DNA from: an uncultured Lachnospiraceae bacterium
Lineage (GTDB): Bacteria; Bacillota; Clostridia; Lachnospirales; Lachnospiraceae
NCBI GenBank assembly: GCA_937910785.1
Contig: CALDLG010000077.1
Location: 1 to 56,356 of the forward strand
Length of the DNA stretch: 56,356 bases
Direction of reading: 5' to 3'
Positions 53,219 through 56,356 of the stretch are shown one piece after another. The first letter of the stretch is position 1. The number at the start of each line of letters is the position of its first letter. The position numbers and the translations under genes were made by a program. The notes below the pieces were generated by a model. That model was not told the origin of the DNA and made no database searches. It worked only from the letters and a program-made list of their open reading frames with translations.

Positions 53219-53800
53219 TCATCCTTTACTGTTCTCACGCATATAACCTGACAGCTTTTCTTCCATAACCTCCGCCTCTGCCGCCAGCTCCCTGCTGCGT
53301 GACGGTATGGTCAGAACAACCGCCGTCAAAATAATCAAAAGCGCATACACCACACTCAGAATATCGTGAAGCGCCAGATAAACCAACGATGACTGCCAGA
53401 ATGCAGATATATAAATTTCCGGAATCTCTCCCGGAGAGCTGATTCCAAAACTGTTCACCATACCCTCATACCAGGAAAACAGACGACTGAAACCTATAAG
53501 ATATAGCAAAAGGGAAAAACGCCAGTTTGCCTTCATAGATCCCAGAAGCAGAATCAGCGCTATGCCAAAACCCGCAATGCCGGATACAATCGCACGCACC
53601 ATCGCCACACCGTTTCCTCCTGAAAGTCCGGCAACAAAAACCGAAGCGGTAACAGATAACACCAGACCGGACAAAATCAGAAAACCGATCCATCTTTTCT
53701 TCCGCTTTACAAAACGCTTTACATCCGGGTGCCCTTCATACAACTGCTCTTCATACTCCCGGTATTTTGCCATCATTTGTTTCTGCTGTTCCTTCGTCAT
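53219..53800 (-). CDS. Membrane protein of unknown function
   Basis: The 193-residue protein has a charged N terminus of about 35 residues (KEQQKQMMAKYREYEEQLYEG). Four helices follow (about 38-60, 68-88, 92-110 and 135-160), then a short basic and acidic tail (AAEAEVMEEKLSGYMREN). I recognise no family. ATG 53800 has AGGGGGAG 7 nt upstream. It lies 6 bp before the AAA ATPase gene, so both may act together at the membrane, but nothing else supports this. Confidence 0.65.
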   Translation of the reverse strand: MTKEQQKQMMAKYREYEEQLYEGHPDVKRFVKRKKRWIGFLILSGLVLSVTASVFVAGLSGGNGVAMVRAIVSGIAGFGIALILLLGSMKANWRFSLLLYLIGFSRLFSWYEGMVNSFGISSPGEIPEIYISAFWQSSLVYLALHDILSVVYALLIILTAVVLTIPSRSRELAAEAEVMEEKLSGYMRENSKG

Positions 53801-53944
53801 ATATCCTGCTCCCCCTGTCGGCTTCGGCGCTCCCATTCAGGTTCCATCTCTTTCAGGTCCCACGCCTTAACTTTTCCGGTTCTTCCCATGCATTATAGCA
53901 AATTTCCATACTTCATGATTATTATAGCAGATTAAACGGCTTTT

Positions 53945-55243
53945 TCAAGAAATGATTGGCTCGGAGCTGACCCGTACCATAACATCCAGTACGAAATATC
54001 CGTCCTCCGTATAACACAGCATATCCCCGCCCAGCCGCTCTGCCGCTTCCTGAATCGTGCGCAGGCCGAAACCATGGTCACCGCCTTCTTTGGATGTGTC
54101 AGGGAGTTCTCCTTTTTCCACATGCAGGTTCGGCCTGCACCGGTTCCTGATCCGAATGGTCAGATAGTCTTTGTGGTACTTCACCCGCACAAAGGCTTCC
54201 CTTTTTCCTTCTGTCAGATCTTTCAGCTCATCACAGGCATTTTCCAGACCATTCGAAAGAATCTGACAAAGTTCCATATAGGGCAGCGCTTCTTCCCCGA
54301 TCCGGATATCCGAATAAAATTCCGCACCCATTTCCTGCAGCTTTTGAAAATAATGGCTTAAAACCGCGTTTATATACGGACTGAGACAAAACTGTCCCGT
54401 AAGAGCTTCCATCTCAATCTCCAGATTTTTCAGATATTCTTTCGCCTCTTCCGTTTTTCCGGCCGCAAGCAGACCGGACAGCGTAACAGTATGTCCCTTC
54501 ATATCATGTTTCATCCTGCGGATTCGCTGCTGATTCTCCAGCTTCGTCTCCAGTGAATACTTCTGTTCCTGCAGAATGCGCTCGCTCTGCTGCTTCCGAT
54601 AAACCAGAAACTGATTATACAACGCGTAAAAAATCGTCGCATAATTAAAAAACATCAAAACCAATACAAGCACGCAGAGAAAAACATCCTCCGGCCGGTT
54701 AACGATATTCGTCGGATACTGTACAATCACGATCAACAGGACGTAATACAGCATTGTCATGCCCGCAAATACACCCCAGCCCTTTTCCACAGCATTTTGC
54801 AGCTCCAGATAAGGCTTTCGCAGAAACCGATAGATCCAATATTCAATCAGCGGAAACGCAACAAGCCTGCTGATAAACATTACCACATACTGCCCGCCTC
54901 CCAGATAATGGTCGAGCAGATTCGTAACTGCCATAATCCAGATGCATAATGTATCCGCCAGACAAAATGTAAGCAAAAACCGAAACTTCTTATCGGCAGA
55001 CAACAAATACATAAAAAGAAAACTCGGCAGCGAACAGGTAAACAGAAACAGCCTGCCCGTCACCTCAAGGCCAAACACTGCCAGCACCACCACATTTATA
55101 AGCATGATCAGTCCCATTATGCTCCCCACCAGCCACAAAGTTTTTTTCTTCGGGTAACGGGAACGGAAAAGCATAATAAACAGAAAAGTAACATGGAACA
55201 TTGCCCAATAAATCGAAAGATCCATTAATATCTGCGTCTTCAA
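53945..55243 (-). CDS. AgrC-like sensor histidine kinase with GHKL ATPase domain
   Basis: The 432-residue protein has six membrane helices (about residues 8-205) with short loops, as in AgrC/NatK-type kinases. A coiled coil follows (about 215-245), then the phospho-acceptor His in RRMKHDMKGHTVTLSGLL (about residue 246), and a GHKL ATPase domain with N box ILSNGLENACDE and G box HGFGLRTIQEAAERLGG. AgrC-like kinases sense peptides or membrane state and normally pass phosphate to a LytTR-type regulator. No such regulator is adjacent, so it is an orphan; the receiverless LytTR protein at 46824 is not an obvious partner. A TTG start is used, with GGGAGG 7 nt upstream. Confidence 0.9.
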   Translation of the reverse strand: MKTQILMDLSIYWAMFHVTFLFIMLFRSRYPKKKTLWLVGSIMGLIMLINVVVLAVFGLEVTGRLFLFTCSLPSFLFMYLLSADKKFRFLLTFCLADTLCIWIMAVTNLLDHYLGGGQYVVMFISRLVAFPLIEYWIYRFLRKPYLELQNAVEKGWGVFAGMTMLYYVLLIVIVQYPTNIVNRPEDVFLCVLVLVLMFFNYATIFYALYNQFLVYRKQQSERILQEQKYSLETKLENQQRIRRMKHDMKGHTVTLSGLLAAGKTEEAKEYLKNLEIEMEALTGQFCLSPYINAVLSHYFQKLQEMGAEFYSDIRIGEEALPYMELCQILSNGLENACDELKDLTEGKREAFVRVKYHKDYLTIRIRNRCRPNLHVEKGELPDTSKEGGDHGFGLRTIQEAAERLGGDMLCYTEDGYFVLDVMVRVSSEPIIS

Positions 55244-55384
55244 ATAGATACCTCCCTGTGTTGTTTCTTACTAAATTTTTGCAAAAGATTCACGAAACGA
55301 ATCAATTATAACATACCGGACATTAATAGACAATTTTCATCCGGACAATCATAATAATAAAAAAACAAAGGAGAATATTTATCC

Positions 55385-56320
55385 ATGAATACTTTACATC
55401 ACTATATTACAGAATACATCGAATACTGCGGATATCGAAAACGTCTGGATTCCAAAACTTTAAAGGCATACCGGATTGATCTGATACAATATGAAGCCTT
55501 CTGTCACAGCCTGTCCGGCAGAACTCCTGTTTTTAATAAAAGCACTGTTGATCAGTTTATTACCAGATTGCACAGACAGTACAAACCGAAAACGGTTAAA
55601 CGCAAGATCGCCAGCCTGAAAGCTTTTTTTCATCATTTGGAATACCGGGAATTACTGAGTGAAAACCCATTCGCCAAACTGGATATCCGTTTTCGTGAAG
55701 CCAGACTGCTTCCAAGAACCATCCCGTTTCATTCCATACAATCATTCCTTGCCACGCTCTATGCGCAAAAAGAACAGGCTGCCTCGGCATATCAGCTCCG
55801 ATGCTGCATTCGGGACATCGCCGTCATCGAGTTATTATTCGCAACCGGAATGCGTATATCCGAGCTTTGTTCCCTGAAGCCTTCGGATATCGATCTGGAA
55901 AGCTGCAATATCCTGATTTACGGAAAAGGGGCGAAAGAAAGAATCATACAGCTTGGCAATCAGGAGGTGACTGCCGCATTGGCATTATATCACAAGACCT
56001 TTCAAAAAGACATTGAACTGTGTGGATATTTCTTCGTAAACAGACTGGGACACCGGCTGTCAGACCAGTCCGTGCGGAATATGATAAACCGCTGCGCCGC
56101 ACTGGCCGGCATCAGTCAACACATCACACCACATATGTTCCGTCATTCTTTTGCCACACTTTTACTGGAGCAGGATGTGGACATCCGGTATATCCAGCGA
56201 ATGCTCGGACACAGCTCGATCAGCACGACGGAGATCTATACGCATGTATCGAGCGCGAAACAGAAGGATATTCTGGTGCATAAGCATCCACGGAACCGGA
56301 TGGTAATGAACGAAGGATAA
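55385..56320 (+). CDS. Xer-type tyrosine recombinase
   Basis: The 311-residue protein has an N-terminal SAM-like core-binding domain (about residues 1-95) and a catalytic domain with Arg157 (LFATGMRISEL), Lys181 (YGKGAKERIIQ), His250 and Arg253 (TPHMFRHSFA), His276 (LGHSS) and Tyr285 (TTEIYTHV). All catalytic residues are present. Size and layout fit XerC/XerD, which resolve chromosome dimers, but many mobile-element recombinases of Clostridia look the same. No dif site or element end was found nearby. AAAGGAGA stands before the ATG. In the 141-bp upstream region CCGGACA occurs twice (55316 and 55341), 25 bp apart. Confidence 0.92.
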   Translation: MNTLHHYITEYIEYCGYRKRLDSKTLKAYRIDLIQYEAFCHSLSGRTPVFNKSTVDQFITRLHRQYKPKTVKRKIASLKAFFHHLEYRELLSENPFAKLDIRFREARLLPRTIPFHSIQSFLATLYAQKEQAASAYQLRCCIRDIAVIELLFATGMRISELCSLKPSDIDLESCNILIYGKGAKERIIQLGNQEVTAALALYHKTFQKDIELCGYFFVNRLGHRLSDQSVRNMINRCAALAGISQHITPHMFRHSFATLLLEQDVDIRYIQRMLGHSSISTTEIYTHVSSAKQKDILVHKHPRNRMVMNEG

Positions 56321-56356
56321 TTCCTGATTATCGTGGATAGATGGGTGACTGAAAGC

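Noticed and set aside
55385..56320. Integrase marking an integrative element at the right edge
   Set aside because: No att repeats, tRNA gene, excisionase or element genes are visible. The protein fits chromosomal Xer as well, so an element cannot be claimed.

Overview
The window looks like a chromosomal segment of a Gram-positive Clostridia member, most likely Lachnospiraceae. This rests on purine-rich Shine-Dalgarno sites (AAAGGAGG type), about 50% GC, many FtsX-type ABC permeases with paired two-component systems, a LytTR/DUF3021 pair, PocR and SPL-type radical SAM families, and no sign of an outer membrane. No tRNA, rRNA, CRISPR array or complete insertion sequence was seen. Most genes lie on the minus strand.

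Layout. 1-953: the 3' part of an AT-rich FtsX-like permease, followed by a short GC-richer coding remnant and a terminator. 1384-2046: a TrhA/hemolysin-III membrane protein. 2081-14481 (minus): an ABC exporter (ATPase and permease), a response regulator and a histidine kinase, then, behind its own promoter, an MMPL/RND transporter that overlaps by 4 bp a 1540-residue GLUG-repeat surface protein. 14617-17080: galE and a UDPGP-family pyrophosphorylase (UDP-sugar supply). 17347-22378: a secreted DUF3298-like protein, a DUF4422 glycosyltransferase, a MATE exporter and a flavodiiron protein.

22604-25597 is the most unusual block. Eight GATGC-type repeats at exactly 11-bp spacing lie in front of a secreted VIT/VWA protein, which is followed by an exosortase-family membrane protease (XrtK-like). 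The VIT/VWA protein ends in a PLPLG-like motif, a membrane helix and a basic tail, so it is a good candidate for the dedicated exosortase substrate. A second 11-bp-phased array of the same motif, in the opposite orientation, lies at 31026-31085. It sits between a four-gene sensor operon (secreted FG-GAP-like protein, response regulator, HAMP kinase, membrane-anchored accessory protein; 35265-31135) and a secreted amidase-deacetylase fusion (30861-29443). I infer that one regulator, possibly the OmpR-type regulator at 33397-34053, controls both cell-envelope loci.

25673-29137: two ABC exporter half-transporters. 35422-41347: an SPL-like radical SAM protein, a DUF2383-like helical protein, a membrane-anchored GH10 xylanase, a serine beta-lactamase-like hydrolase and a MutS2-like ATPase without an Smr domain. 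42137-47276: an acyltransferase-3 protein running into an epimerase fragment, an XRE membrane regulator, a second MATE exporter and a LytTR/DUF3021/CPBP-like operon. 47442-49781: a minimal variant flagellin, a divergent MIP channel and a soluble PocR-domain chemoreceptor, which may form a small-polyol sensing and uptake set. 49932-56320: an unrecognised small protein, RecQ, an AAA ATPase, a membrane protein, an orphan AgrC-like kinase and a Xer-type tyrosine recombinase.

All family calls were made by reading motifs in the translations; no database search was run. Family names such as XrtK, DUF3298, DUF2383 and DUF3021 come from memory and carry that uncertainty.
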